A stretch of DNA of 5,680 nt, from assembly GCA_031263835.1 (NCBI GenBank), contig JAISEZ010000315.1:1-5680 (forward strand). Direction: 5' to 3'. Position numbers and translations under genes: made by a program. Source of the DNA: Tannerella sp. (lineage in GTDB: Bacteria; Bacteroidota; Bacteroidia; Bacteroidales; Tannerellaceae). Below, in pieces: positions 5,561 to 5,680 of this stretch (the stretch's first letter is position 1; each line of letters opens with the position of its first letter). The notes beneath the pieces were generated by a model. It did no database searches and was not told the DNA's origin. It saw only the letters and a program-made list of their open reading frames with translations.

Positions 5561-5680
5561 GAATCAGTTTGTATTTCGGTACCAGCGTCTTCATCACCGC
5601 CCAGCCTATCAGGTAAGCGACGGCGCAGATACAGAAAATCACGAAATAGCCCGAAGGTTCACCCTCGAAGCCGAGGAAAC
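5556..5680 (-). CDS. C-terminal end of a membrane protein, probably an MFS transporter (partial)
   Basis: Only the last 40 complete codons are inside the window; the gene continues beyond the right edge. The readable end is FLGFEGEPSGYFVIFCICAV, then AYLIGWAVMKTLVPKYKLIQ and TGA. It has one hydrophobic segment of about 22 residues (GYFVIF to KTLV) followed by a basic tail, LVPKYK, which is typical of the last helix and cytoplasmic tail of MFS permeases of the sugar-acid/nitrate porter type. The frame is open to the window edge and ends in a TGA that is itself part of a downstream CAATGAGCAAATGAG-type repeat. The substrate cannot be told from this piece. A different multi-helix membrane protein is possible. 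Confidence 0.6.
   Translation of the reverse strand, partial: FLGFEGEPSGYFVIFCICAVAYLIGWAVMKTLVPKYKLIQ

Overview
The window looks like a chromosomal piece of a Bacteroidales-type gut bacterium (Bacteroides/Parabacteroides relatives). The grounds are the gene set and order (glycogen debranching enzyme, GT4 glucan synthase-like enzyme, GH57 alpha-amylase-like protein), a TAnnTTTG promoter element instead of a TATAAT box, and AT-rich intergenic regions full of short repeats between GC-richer genes. The genus cannot be resolved. This is inference from family knowledge and sequence style; no database comparison was possible.

Layout: every gene found is on the minus strand, so transcription runs from high to low coordinates. 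At the right edge (5556-5680) is the last ~40 codons of a membrane protein, probably an MFS transporter. Next comes a gene-free stretch of 583 bases (4973-5555). It holds a near-perfect hairpin, an exact 16-bp tandem duplication, a second hairpin, a 235-bp element bounded by inverted repeats, and, close to the next gene, a likely promoter. Then come three genes: a 646-residue amylo-alpha-1,6-glucosidase (3032-4972), a 420-residue GT4 glycosyltransferase 15 bases later (1754-3016), and, after a 191-base structured spacer, a 430-residue GH57 protein (270-1562). The first 269 bases hold repeats and no convincing gene.

Together the three genes suggest a cytoplasmic glycogen/maltodextrin module. 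The GT4 enzyme would build or extend alpha-1,4-glucan, the debranching enzyme would remove alpha-1,6 branch stubs, and the GH57 protein would cut or rearrange linear alpha-glucan. None of the three has a signal peptide.

Two things deserve attention. First, two hydrolase motifs have Asn where I expect a catalytic Asp: FMNYE in the GH57 protein and TWMN in the debranching enzyme. This raises the question of whether one or both have lost or changed their chemistry. Second, the non-coding DNA is modular: short purine-rich repeats start within about a dozen bases of stop codons, several perfect hairpins have 3-base loops, and two longer inverted-repeat structures could fold in RNA. I see no CRISPR array, tRNA, rRNA, transposase gene or defence system.
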